Positions 36,537-47,029 of a DNA stretch of 64,000 nt are shown here, one piece after another (positions within the stretch are counted from its first letter, which is position 1; every line of letters begins with the position of its first letter). The stretch is from Rattus norvegicus (lineage: Eukaryota; Chordata; Mammalia; Rodentia; Muridae). The stretch lies in assembly GCF_036323735.1 (NCBI RefSeq), contig NC_086020.1:89538210-89602209 (forward strand), written 5' to 3'. Made by a program: the position numbers and the translations under genes. The notes beneath the pieces were generated by a model. It ran no database searches, was not told the DNA's origin, and saw only the letters and a program-made list of their open reading frames with translations.

Positions 36537-37365
36537 TTAAAAGAGAACATATGAGTCTTTAGTTTCTTCTCAGTGCATTAGTCTTAGTGCTTAAATGGCG
36601 AATTTTCCTACAAGCACATAAAATTTATACTTAAATATGCAAATGTGTGTTTGCAGTGTCCTATTGACCCTCACCCAAAGTCTAGGTTTATCTGACAGAG
36701 AACAGGATCTCAGCTAATTATTTTGAAGAGAAAGCCTTGGCAAAGGATGAACAGTCCAGTCCACTCTTGAAATGATCTGTATCGATAAAGGATTAAATGA
36801 TATAAGAATAGCCAAGCTTTGTGAGAGGCCAAAGCTCATATTCTGAAAGGGCCATACAGAAGGGCAAATAGCATCTTGGTACTGTGTCAGAGACCTCCTG
36901 TTTGCCTTTGCAATGTGGAAGTTACACACAGGCAGGGTGAGTGAAAGGCTAATTAAACTTCAATTTCTATTCACTGTGCTAGGAAGAAAGGACTTTGGAG
37001 TAAAATGTCTAAACATAGAAAATATAAAAGGTCATTTGTTAGGCTCCTGAGTTAAAGTTTCTTCCTTCTAATATTTAGAACTGTTCCCAACATGTCAGGC
37101 ATCTTAACAATGAGACGCTGTCATGCTCAGAGTTCATGGTTTAGAGTCACACATTTGAATCCAACATGCACTTTTATTCAAAAAGTAAAACCACATATAA
37201 TATTTGTGTGAACTTATGATATTGTGTTAGACTACATTTATCATGAGTACCTTTTGGATGAGCTGTGTGTTAAATAATTAACAACAAATTATTTTAGCAT
37301 ATCCTCAATTCCCAATTCATCATTCTGGTTATTGTGTATAAGTACATACATAATAATTACTGGGT
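36537..37365. other. Intronic sequence between duplication copies
   Basis: Together with 35966-36315 this is the ~1.4-kb spacer between copies A and B. It contains only the B3 SINE at 36316. Confidence 0.55.
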
Positions 37366-37797
37366 AACTAGATAAATGAGCAGAATTTAAAGGTAAACAA
37401 TTCAACAGAGGATTGCATTTAAAAGGGTATGTTTGGAATGACATGAAGAACTTTGAGACCAAATCATAGAGCATGATAAAGAAAACATGGATTAACATCA
37501 CAGTATTATTCTTAGTAACAAACACTTTATATACTTTATGGTAAGTAGTGAATTAAAAAGAAGAGATGACAGTGTTAATACATATGTTGTTACACACCCT
37601 CTTCAGAATCATGAGGGTTTGATAAACAAGTGAATTAGACAAAGGCTCGTAGCTGATGTACAGGTAGATGATTAGAGAGAACAATCTATTTGGGGTGGAT
37701 TATTGAGAATGAGAAAACCATTAGAAATGCCAGTAAAACTTCAAATTTGATTACATCTTCATCATCATCATATATTTGTGTGCATGCAAGTGCTCGT

Positions 37798-37850
<53 letters not shown>

Positions 37851-37914
37851 CCAAAAATCAATAAAATATGCAGTAACTCTTTGTGACTTAGAATTTGGTA
37901 CAGTATGAGTACTG
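37366..37914 (+). repeat. Direct duplication, copy B
   Basis: Same sequence as 35499-35965 but with about 80 extra bases, (ATC)n and a (GT)24 tract at 37756-37848, between GATTACAT and ATGCCAAAA. Sequence outside the two copies does not match, so this is a local segmental duplication or two copies of an uncatalogued repeat. Confidence 0.92.
37756..37848 (+). repeat. (ATC)n and (GT)n tract within duplication copy B
   Basis: Short (ATC)4, a 30-bp mixed spacer, then (GT)24. Absent from copy A. Confidence 0.95.
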
Positions 37915-38190
37915 GGTGGCATGGCCTGATTTCTAGTTACTAAAATCTTAAAATCTTGAATAGTACTAGTAAAATCAGGTAATCTTCTCTGTGTGTTGAT
38001 GAAGCCAGTGTGGGTGCATGTCACTCTTGTTGATATCTCTCTCCATTCCTATCGACCTTAGAGAGCGAAGAACCAGAAGGCAGCTTGAGCTGTTTGTGCC
38101 CTTAGGAAATGGGGAGAGACAGCTCATGGTCACTTAGAATTTGTCATACAATGAGTCTCTACAAGCATTTACAAAGAGCCTAATAAAATC

Positions 38191-38204
38191 GATGTGCCCT
38201 ATTT
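38191..38204. repeat. Outer TSD of older L1 (left copy)
   Basis: GATGTGCCCTATTT, identical to 44373-44386. The minus-strand site ATTT/AAATAG fits L1 endonuclease cleavage. Confidence 0.92.
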
Positions 38205-38530
38205 TGTTTTTGTTCTCTTTAAAATTTTTTTTATTTAGATATATTTCTTTACTTACATTTCAAAGGTTAGTCCCCTTTCTGTTTTCCTGTTCATAAGCCC
38301 CCATACCCTCCCCTCCACCTCTCCCGTACAGATATTCCCCCTATATATCCCCCTTATTGCCTCCCCTATATTCTCCTGCACTAGGGGTCCAACCTTGGCA
38401 GGACCAAGGGCTTCCTCTTCCCCTGATGCCCGAACAAGGCTATTCTCTGCTACATATGCAGTTGGAGTCCTGGGTCAGTCCATGTATAATCTTTCGGTAG
38501 TGGTTTAGTTCCTGGAAGCTCTGGTTGGTG

Positions 38531-38545
38531 GGCATTCTTGTTTTT
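38531..38545. repeat. Inner TSD of young L1 (left copy)
   Basis: GGCATTCTTG followed by T's that merge with the poly-T tail. It matches 44153-44167. Confidence 0.92.
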
Positions 38546-39270
38546 TTTTTTTTTATTTTTTATTAACTTGAGAATTTCTTATATACATTTCAAGTGTTAT
38601 TCCCTTTCCCGGTTTCCGGGCAAACATCCCCCTCCCCCCTCCCCTTCCTTATGGGTGTTCCCCTCCCAACCCTCGCCCCATTGCCGCCCTCCCCCCATAG
38701 TCTAGTTCACTGGGGGTTCAGTCTTAGCAGGACCCAGGGCTTCCCCTTCCACTGGTGCTCTTACTAGGATATTCATTGCTACCTATGGGGTCAGAGTCCA
38801 GGGTCAGTCCATGTATAGTATTTAGGTAGTGGCTTAGTCACTGGAAGCTCTGGTTGCTTGGCATTGTTGTACTTTTGGGGTCTCGAGCCCCTTCAAGCTC
38901 TTCCAGTTCTTTCTCTGATTCCTTCAACGGGGGACCTATTCTCAGTTCAGTGGTTTGCTGCTGGCATTCGCCTCTGTATTTGCTGTATTCTGGCTGTGTC
39001 TCTCAGGAGCGATCTACATCCGGCTCCTGTCGGTCTGCACTTCTTTGCTTCATCCATCTTGTCTAATTGGGTGGCTGTATATGTATGGGCCACATGTGGG
39101 GCAGGCTCTGAATGGGTGTTCCTTCAGTCTCTGTTTTAATCTTTGCCTCTCCCTTCCCTGCCAAGGGTATTCTTTTTCCTCATTTAAAGAAGGAGTAAAG
39201 CATTCACATTTTGATCATCCATCTTGAGTTTCGTTTGTTCTAGGGATCTAGGGTAATTCAAGCATTTGGG
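38541..39270 (-). other. 3' UTR and poly(A) tail of the young L1
   Basis: About 700 bp follows the ORF2 stop on the minus strand and ends in AATAAAAAATAAA-type sequence and an A-tail (poly-T on plus from 38541). It includes the G-rich polypurine block (plus-strand C-rich, about 38630-38700) typical of rodent L1 3' UTRs. Confidence 0.9.
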
Positions 39271-41097
39271 CTAATAGCCACTTATCAATGAGTGCATACC
39301 ATGTATGTCTTTCTGTGATTGGGTTAGCTCACTCAGGATGATATTTTCCAGTTCCAACCATTTGCCTACGAATTTAATAAACTCGTTGTTTTTGATAGCT
39401 GAGTAATATTCCATTGTGTAGATGTACCACATTTTCTGTATCCATTCCTCTGTTGAAGGGCATCTGGGTTCTTTCCATTTTCTGGCTATTATAAATAAGG
39501 CTGCGATGAACATAGTGGAGCACGTGTCTCTTTTATATGTTGAGGCATCTTTTGGGTATATGACCAAGAGAGGTATAGCTGGATCCTCAGGCAGTTCAAT
39601 GTCCAATTTTCTGAGGAACCTCCAGACTGATTTCCAGAATGGTTTTACCAGTCTGCAATCCCACCAACAATGGAGGAGTGTTCCTCTTTCTCCACATCCT
39701 CGCCAGCATCTGCTGTCACCTGAGTTTTTGATCTTAGCCATTCTCACTGGTGTGAGGTGAAATCTCAGGGTTGTTTTGATTTGCATTTCCCTTATGACTA
39801 AAGATGTTGAACATTTCTTTAGGTGTTTCTCAGCCATTCGGCATTCCTCAGCTGTGAATTCTTTGTTTAGCTCTGAACCCCATTTTTTAATAGGGTTATT
39901 TGTTTCCCTGCGGTCTAACTTCTTGAGTTCTTTGTATATTTTGGATATAAGGCCTCTATCTGTTGTAGGATTGGTAAAGATCTTTTCCCAATCTGTTGGT
40001 TGCCGTTTTGTCCTAACCACGGTGTCCTTTGCCTTACAGAAGCTTTGCAGTTTTATGAGATCCCATTTGTCGATTCTTGATCTTAGAGCATAAGCCATTG
40101 GTGTTTTGTTCAGGAAATTTTTTCCAGTGCCCATGTGTTCCAGATGCTTCCCTAGTTTTTCTTCTATTAGTTTGAGTGTGTCTGGTTTGATGTGGAGGTC
40201 CTTAATCCACTTGGACTTAAGCTTTGTGCAGGGTGATAAGCATGGATCGATCTGCATTCTTCTACATGTTGCCCTCCAGTTGAACCAGCACCATTTGCTG
40301 AAAATGCTATCTTTTTTCAATTGGATGGTTTTGGCTCCTTTGTCAAAAATCAAGTGACCATAGGTGTGTGGGTTCATTTCTGGGTCTTCAATTCTATTCC
40401 ATTGGTCTGTCTGTCTGTCTCTGTACCAATACCATGCAGTTTTTATCACTATTGCTCTGTAATACTGCTTGAGTTCAGGGATAGTGATTCCCCCTGAAGT
40501 CCTTTTATTGTTGAAGATAGCTTTAGCTATCCTGGGTTTTTTGTTATTCCAGATGAATTTGCAAATTGTTCTGTCTAACTCTTTGAAGAAATGGATTCGT
40601 ATTTTGATGGGGATTGCATTGAATCTGTAGATTGCTTTTGGTAAAATGGCCATTTTTACTATATTAATCCTGCCAATCCATGAGCATGGGAGATCTTTCC
40701 ATCTTCTGAGGTCTTCTTCAATTTCTTTCCTCAGTGTCTTGAAGTTCTTATTGTACAGATCTTTTACTTGCTTGGTTAAAGTCACACCGAGGTACTTTAT
40801 ATTATTTGGGTCTATTATGAAGGGCATCGTTTCCCTAATTTCTCTCTCGGCTTGTTTCTCTTTTGTATAGAGGAAGGCAACTGATTTATTTGAGTTAATT
40901 TTATACCCAGCCACTTTGCTGAAGTTGTTTATCAGCTTTAGTAGTTCTCTGGTGGAACTTTTGGGATCACTTAAATATACTATCATGTCGTCTGCAAATA
41001 GTGATATTTTGACCTCTTCTTTTCCGATCTGTATCCCTTTGATCTCCTTTTGTTGTCTGATTGCTCTGGCTAGAACTTCAAGAACTATATTGAATAA
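39271..41097 (-). pseudogene. L1 ORF2 fragment: end of reverse transcriptase and Cys-rich C terminus
   Basis: An open frame runs from the junction near 41097 (LFNIVLEVLARAI) through the catalytic FADD box (SLFADDMIVYL, about 41010-40980) to a normal-looking end, MHSLISGY, at 39271. The first internal ATG is at 40986. A Cys/His cluster (CWRGCGERG...HCWWDC) is the zinc-knuckle-like motif of ORF2p C termini. About 300 residues between the endonuclease linker and this point, including the reverse transcriptase fingers and most of the palm, are absent, and the junction shifts the frame. Translation from the ORF2 start cannot enter this part. Confidence 0.93.
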
Positions 41098-42191
41098 CTT
41101 TTGGTTCTGTTGATTCTTTCTATGGTCCTTTTTGTTTCTACTTGGTTGATTTCAGTTCTGAGTTTGATTATTTCCTGCCTTCTGCTCCTCCTGGGTGTAT
41201 TTGCTTCTTTTTGTTCTAGAGCTTTTAGGTGTGCTGTCAAGCTGCTGACATATGCTCTTTCCTGTTTCTTTCTGCAGGCACTCAGCGCTATGAGTTTTCC
41301 TCTTAGCACAGCTTTCATTGTGTCCCATAAGTTTGAGTATGTTGTATCTTCATTTTCATTAAATTCTAAAAAGTTTTTAATTTCTTTCTTTATTTCTTCC
41401 TTGACCATGTTATCATTGAGTAGAGCATTGTTCAATTTCCACGTATATGTGGGCATTCTTCCCTTATTGTTATTGAAGACCAGTTTTCGGCCGTGTTGGT
41501 CCGATAGCACGCATGGGATTATTTCTATCTTTCTGTACCTGTTGAGGCCCGTTTTTTGACCAATTATATGGTCAATTTTGGAGAAAGTACCATGAGGAGC
41601 TGAGAAGAAGGTATATCCTTTTGCTTTAGGATAGAATGTTCTATAAATATCCGTTAAGTCCATTTGGCTCATGACTTCTCTTAGTCTGTCGACATCACTG
41701 TTTAATTTCTGTTTCCATGATCTGTCCATTGATGAGAGTGGGGTGTTGAAATCTCCCACTATTATTGTGTGAGGTGCAATGTGTGTTTTGAGCTTTAGTA
41801 AGGTTTCTTTTACGTATGTAGGTGCCCTTGTATTTGGGGCATAGATATTTAGGATTGAGAGTTCATCTTGGTGGATTTTTCCTTTGATGAATATGAAGTG
41901 TCCTTCCTTATCTTTTTTGATGACTTTTAGTTGGAAATTGATTTTATTTGATATTAGAATGGCTACTCCAGGTTGCTTCTTCTGACCATTTGCTTGGGAA
42001 GTTGTTTTCCAGCCTTTCACTCTGAGGTAGTGTCTGTCTTTGTGTCTGAGGTGTGTTTCCTGTAGGCAGCAGAATGCAGGGTCCTCGTTGTGTATCCAGT
42101 TTGTTAATCTATGTCTTTTTATTGGGGAGTTGAGGCCATTGATATTGAGAGATATTAAGGAATAGTGATTATTGCTTCCCGTTATATTCAT
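41085..42191 (-). pseudogene. L1 ORF2 fragment: endonuclease domain
   Basis: The ATG at 42191 opens 368 codons. The apurinic-like endonuclease occupies roughly residues 1-240, with the expected SLNINGLN, LQETHL and GDFNTPLSSMDRS motifs, followed by the linker ahead of reverse transcriptase. The domain nicks target DNA for target-primed reverse transcription. The conserved C-terminal motif usually read as SDHHG is SDQHG here, replacing the catalytic histidine by glutamine, so activity is expected to be lost. The frame ends at 41085 a few codons after the deletion junction, where the sequence jumps out of frame into the reverse transcriptase. Confidence 0.93.
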
Positions 42192-42412
42192 ATTTGGATG
42201 TGAGGTTAAGTTTGTGTGCTTTCATTCTCTTTGTTTTGTTGCCAAGACAATTAGTTTCTTGCTTCTTCTAGGGTATAGCTTGCCTCCTTATGTTGGGCTT
42301 TACCCTTTATTATCCTTTGTAGTGCTGGATTTGTAGAAAGATATTGTGTAAATTTGGTTTTGTCATGGAATATCTTGGTTTCTCCATCAATGTTAATTGA
42401 GAGTTTTGCTGG

Positions 42413-43459
42413 TTACAGTAACCTGGGCTGGCATTTGTGTTCTCTTAGGGTCTGTATGACATCAGTCCAGGATCTTCTGGCCTTCATAGTTTCTGGCGAG
42501 AAGTCTGGTGTGATTCTGATAGGTCTCCCTTTATATGTTACTTGACCTTTTTCCCTTACTGCTTTTAATATTCTTTCTTTATTTTTTGCGTTTGGTGTTT
42601 TGACAATTATGTGACGGGAGGTGTTTCTTTTCTGGTCCAATCTATTTGGAGTTCTGTAGGCTTCTTGTATGTCTATGGGTATCTCTTTTTTTAGGTTAGG
42701 GAAGTTTTCTTCTATGATTTTGTTGAAGATATTTACTGGTCCTTTGAGCTGGGAGTCTTCACTCTCTTCTATACCTATTATCCTTAGGTTTGATCTTCTC
42801 ATTGAGTCCTGGATTTCCTGTATGTTTTGGACCAATAGCTTTTTCTGCTTTACATTATCTTTGACAGTTGAGTCAATGATTTCTATGGAATCTTCTGCTC
42901 CTGAGATTCTCTCTTCCATCTCTTGTATTCTGTTGGTGAAGCTTGTATCTACAGCTCCTTGTCTCTTCTTTTGGTTTTCTATATCCAGGGTTGTTTCCAT
43001 GTGTTCTTTCTTGATTGCTTCTATTTCCATTTTTAATTCCTTAAACTGTTTGATTGTGTTTTCCTGGAATTCTTTCAGGGATTTTTGTGTCTCCTCTCTA
43101 TGGGCTTCTACTTGTTTATTTATGTTTTCCTGGAATTCTTTCAGGGATTTTTGTGTCTCCTCTCTATGGGCTTCTACTTGTTTATTTATGTTTTCCTGGA
43201 ATTCTTTCAGGGATTTTTGCGATTCTTTCAGGCATTTTTGTGATTCCTCTCTGTAGCCTTCTACTTGTTCTCTAAGGGAGTTCTTCACATCTTTCTTGAA
43301 GTCCTCCAGCATCATGATCAAAAATGATTTTGAAACTAGATCTTGCTTTTCTGGTGTGTTTGCATATTCCATGTTTGTTTTGATGGGAGAATTGGGCTCC
43401 GATGGTGCCATGTAGTCTTGGTTTCTGTTGCTTGGGTTCCTGCACTTGCCTCTCGCCAT
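42413..43459 (-). pseudogene. L1 ORF1 (nucleic-acid chaperone), truncated by a premature stop
   Basis: The ATG at 43459 opens a 348-codon frame: a charged N terminus, a long coiled coil built of near-identical 22-residue units (EFQENINKQVEAHREE type), then the RRM-like core (NLRIIGIEES) and the start of the C-terminal domain (RPIRITPDFSPET). ORF1p trimerises, coats L1 RNA and acts as a chaperone. The frame stops at 42413-42415 (TAA) just after QPRLL. The same frame then runs on open to a stop at 42251-42253 through sequence resembling the usual C-terminal end. The stop therefore removes about 54 residues of the RNA-binding C-terminal domain, and the product is expected to be defective. ORF2 would start about 60 nt past the original stop. 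Confidence 0.93.
43061..43216 (-). repeat. 66-bp tandem repeats in L1 ORF1 coiled coil
   Basis: Units start at 43061, 43127 and 43193, a period of exactly 66 bp. The first two are identical by eye and the third breaks off after about 24 bp into shorter heptad-like units. Each encodes 22 residues of coiled coil. Rat L1 ORF1 is known for a length-polymorphic region with 66-bp units, which supports a rat origin. Confidence 0.9.
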
Positions 43460-44152
43460 CAGATTATCTCTAGTGTTACTTTGTTCTGCTATTTCTGACA
43501 GTGGCTAGACTGTCCTATAAGCCTGTGTGTCAGGAGTGCTGTAGACCTGTTTTCCTCTCTTTCAGTCAGTTATGGGGACAGAGTGTTCTGCTTTCGGGCT
43601 TGTAGTTTTTCCTCTCTACAGGTCTTCAGCTGTTCCTGTGGGCCTGTGTCTTGAGTTCACCAGGCAGCTTTCTTGCAGCAGAAAAGTTGGTCTTACCTGT
43701 GGTCCCGAGGCTCAAGTTCGCTCGTGGGGTGCTGCCCAGGGGCTCTCTGCAGAGGCAGCAACCAGGAAGACCTGTGCCGCCCCTTCCGGGAGCTTCAGTG
43801 CACCAGGGTTCCAGATGGTCTTTGGCTTTTTCCTCTGGCGTCCGAGATGTGTGTGCAGGGAGCAGTCTCTTCTGGTTTCCCAGGCCTGTCTGCCTCTCTG
43901 AAGGTTTAGCTCTCCCTCCCACGGGATTTGGGTGCAGAGAACTGTTTATCCGGTCTGTTTCCTTCAGGGTCCGGCGGTGTCTGTGGCAGGGGTCCTGCTG
44001 CTCCTGGGCCCTCCCCCACGGGAGCCCAGAGGCCTTATACAGTTTCCTCTTGGGCCAGGGATGTGGGCAGGCGTGAGCAGTGTTGGTGGTCTCTTCAGCT
44101 CTGCAGCCTCAGGAGTGCCCACCTGACCAGGCGGTTGGGTCTCTCTCTCACC
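43460..44152 (-). promoter_or_regulatory. 5' UTR and internal promoter region of the young L1
   Basis: About 690 bp of markedly GC-richer sequence lies ahead of ORF1. Its first ~340 bp match the sequence starting at 63678 on the plus strand with few substitutions. Rodent L1 5' UTRs carry the RNA polymerase II promoter, so promoter function here is by family, not shown by the sequence. All three antisense frames are largely open, without ATG codons over the 5' part. Confidence 0.8.
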
Positions 44153-44167
44153 GGCATTCTTGTTTTT
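44153..44167. repeat. Inner TSD of young L1 (right copy)
   Basis: GGCATTCTTGTTTTT, followed directly by the resumed older L1 sequence (ATGGGGTTG). Confidence 0.92.
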
Positions 44168-44372
44168 ATGGGGTTGAAAGCTCCTTCAACTCTTTCAAAA
44201 CTCCCTCTAATTCCCCCCAAGGGGGACCTATTTTCAGTTCGGTGGTTTGCTGTTAGCATTGACCTCTGCATTGGACATGCTCTGGATGTGTCTCTCAGGA
44301 GAGAGCTATATCCGGTCCCTTTCACCATCAATCTTATCCAGTTTTGGTGGCTATGTATATATGGGCCACATT

Positions 44373-44386
44373 GATGTGCCCTATTT
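44373..44386. repeat. Outer TSD of older L1 (right copy)
   Basis: Perfect partner of 38191-38204. Confidence 0.92.
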
Positions 44387-47029
44387 AAATGACATTTTGA
44401 TTTAATTATTGGTTTTATTAGATAAAATTCACATAAAAACTGATGAAGATAAAATATATTCTAAAATTATATTTATTAAGCCTCAGACTCTATTTGAAAA
44501 TATCTTGTTTTGATAGTTACAACTATAACTTCCAATAGTAAGCGAAAGGGTAACTATTATTAAAATATCATCAACTATTATCAAAGTTCCATGATTTAAG
44601 CTCCATGAATTAAATAGTCAAATCATGATTTCATGGCAAACATCAAGGTAACAAAAGAGTCAGTGAGCTGAAACTAGTTTTTCTTGAGGCAAATAAGACA
44701 GATTTTATTCTGAAGTAAAAATGAGAACAGGAAGATAACTTCACCTGAAAACACTTGATAGAAGATTCCTATTACATCACTTCATAGACCTGATATTGAG
44801 AGATTTCCCAACATTGCATTAAATACATACCTGCAATTTTCCCTTTGGAACCAACTTAAGTTCATTACATCATTCTTATTGTACTGACTACTGTTTGTGA
44901 CCTCTGCCTTTGAACATCTGAAGTGCTGTTATCATTTCATCCAACTCTGTTCTTCAGCTCTTGCAGTGTTTTCTTTGCCCAGCAATTGTCAATGATTTTC
45001 TTGCTAAATGTGTGCCATCCTAGCCAGAAGAGACTTGTTTTGTGCGAGCCCTATGGCTCCAGGCAAACTATATCAACACATTTGCTAAAGTGATACAGAC
45101 TTGAATCATGTTTTCATGATGCAATTACATAAGGTGCCTTATTGATTGGTCAATTTAAAATAGGTTAGAAATGTGTTATATTTCTTATCTTCCTGGATAA
45201 CTGTTGACATATTAATAGATTAAACTCTGAAGAAAAGGAAGTATATTCACTCATGTTTAACTCAAATGTTCTAATGCATATATAGGATCTAGAATAATTT
45301 TGAACAGCATACTTGTTGACATTTGGTATACCATACCTCTCTCACATTTCTGGTTTGTAAGATATCTTGACAAATTTAGACTTATTTATTTGCCAAGAAC
45401 TCAATTTGAAACATCCTGATTTTAAAGGTTAATGTGATCTTTTAGATCAAGCATTATTTTGAGTGGTGTAGTAAACTGACAACTTCTAGTATCATCACCA
45501 CTTTCTATATATTTAACCTTGATATAGGTCACATACCTCATATAAAAGGACATTCAAACTGATGATGGTGTCTTCTAAATTAACAACAATGTTTTTTTGT
45601 GAATTACTTAAGAAGACAATCTTTATTCTGAGAGTTATTTCTCCCCTCTTTCCTCGGTTTAAATAGATATCTAAATAATTCGGCTATGGCATAAAGACTG
45701 TCAAGAGTAGTCATTCACAGTATTTTATTGTTCACATTTAGAAGATTTAAGGACTCATTACCACTCAGTTAAATGAAAACTCGGGAGATAAAGAAAACAG
45801 TCTGTTATGTTTGACAGGAAAATGAATATAACCATATAGTACTCAAGTATAAGCTTTATACCATTAAAAAGCCTTTCTTTTCAGTCATTATTAGTTTTGA
45901 TCCTGAAAACACTATAAAATAAATAGAGCAAGAATGATTATTCTCCTTTTATAAACATATATTTTTATATATTGAGATATCAATATCATTAGCTTTGCTT
46001 GCTACAGTCATCTTTATAACTGAGCGCACGCTGTACTCAAAGCTTCAACAATCAGAAAAGGACACACCATGTCCCTGCAGAGATGTATGACTATCTTAGG
46101 GTTAATCTTGAAAGGGACTGCATTAGACTAACTGAATTACCATTTCCTTACTGCATCTTATTTCTCTTGGCCAGGTTTTGGAAGCCACACTTTCTAGATC
46201 ACTAAAGCCCAGTTTGTGTGTGGAGAGCAGACTGCAAAGCAATGTACTCTGAGCTGTATAGAAGTCTGGTGCTTAGGATGGGTGGGCATATGGTGAAGAG
46301 AGGGCTGCAGGGAGACATGGGCAGTGCCTCTGTGAGAAGCACTCTGGATTCCCCATAGTGCTGATACTTCCTAGCCAGGTGAGTTTATGCCCTTAAGGTT
46401 CATAAGCTGAGCTGCACAGAAGTGCTTGTTATTCACAGGAAAAATGCACTGTTCTTGCCAACGCTAAGTACAGTTAGCCGGTGCTTTAAAATTTCAAGCT
46501 TTTCAAGCCAAAAGCAGAAAGCAAAAACAATTTTATATTGAAAAAGTAAATGCCATCCTAATCTTGTTGTTTTTCCATTTCTAGAATCAAAGCCAGTTTT
46601 TAACACTTGAAATATGTCCTTAATCGTATGTTAAAATATTCACAGTTATGAGAATAAAACTGTAGTCTAATTTTACTGGGCAGCCACTGAATTGTGACCA
46701 CTTTAATGAGCCTATGGACCTAGTTTCATAAATTAGTTCTGACACAGCACTATGGCGCATTGGCCTCTGGTTATTAGAATGCTAATGTGCAGATCACTGG
46801 CTGGCCAGACTCCCATTTGTTACCAGAGCATACTCTATGCCTGTGGGGGTCTGTCTGCAAGGACAAATAAAAGTGAAAACTTGAACTTCTTACTAATCAC
46901 CTGGTAAGTCTAATCCTTATGTTTCACTTATTCAGATTTAAACTGATTTATTCCCCATGAGAAACTAAAGTGAAAAAAATTAAAAAGGACTTGCATCAAG
47001 CTCTTTGATAGTTACTAATTTTTGCTAAA
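44387..47029. other. Intronic unique sequence with an exon-like segment at 46175-46378
   Basis: No mobile element recognised. On the plus strand TTTCTCTTGGCCAG (to 46174) and CCAGGTGAGTTT (46375-46386) bracket 204 bp. This is discussed as a finding and is not called a gene. Confidence 0.5.

Larger units (their letters stand above)
38541..44152 (-). mobile_element. Young rat L1 retrotransposon, near full length at its 5' end, inactive
   Basis: A 5.6-kb LINE-1 lies on the minus strand: 5' UTR (about 44152-43460), ORF1, ORF2 in two pieces, 3' UTR and a poly(A) tail, seen as poly-T from 38541. It is flanked by a 15-bp TSD, GGCATTCTTGTTTTT, at 38531-38545 and 44153-44167; the tail boundary is blurred by shared T's. 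The nick site on the bottom strand (TTTTT/ATGG) fits the L1 endonuclease preference. Compared with a typical murid L1 of 6.5-7 kb, about 1 kb is missing, mainly from the middle of ORF2. Its 5' end matches the L1 at 63657 but lacks roughly the first 20-25 bases. It sits inside an older L1 and has the same orientation as Ralyl. Confidence 0.96.
38205..44372 (-). mobile_element. Older L1 3' UTR fragment split by the young L1
   Basis: Plus-strand pieces 38205-38530 and 44168-44372 join into one ~540-bp L1 3' UTR on the minus strand, of the type also seen at 16284-17333. It is 5'-truncated within the UTR. A 14-bp TSD, GATGTGCCCTATTT, flanks the composite at 38191-38204 and 44373-44386, so the ends and order of events are clear: this copy landed first and the young L1 later landed inside it. 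Confidence 0.93.

Noticed and set aside
35476..37525. Paired similar minus-strand ORFs (60 and 78 codons)
   Set aside because: Their likeness comes from the direct duplication, and substitutions do not appear to preserve protein.
39271..40986. 571-codon minus-strand ORF as a host gene
   Set aside because: It carries the L1 reverse transcriptase FADD box and Cys-rich C terminus and lies in frame within an L1 bounded by a TSD.
43061..43216. CRISPR-like regular repeats
   Set aside because: The 66-bp units are contiguous, coding and part of L1 ORF1; no spacer structure, and the genome is mammalian.
43651..44374. ORF0-like antisense ORFs in the L1 5' UTR, shared with 63580-63988
   Set aside because: The frames are open and alike in both copies, but they start at TTG or GTG and lack an ATG. 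GC-rich composition plus homology explains them. Antisense transcription would need separate evidence.
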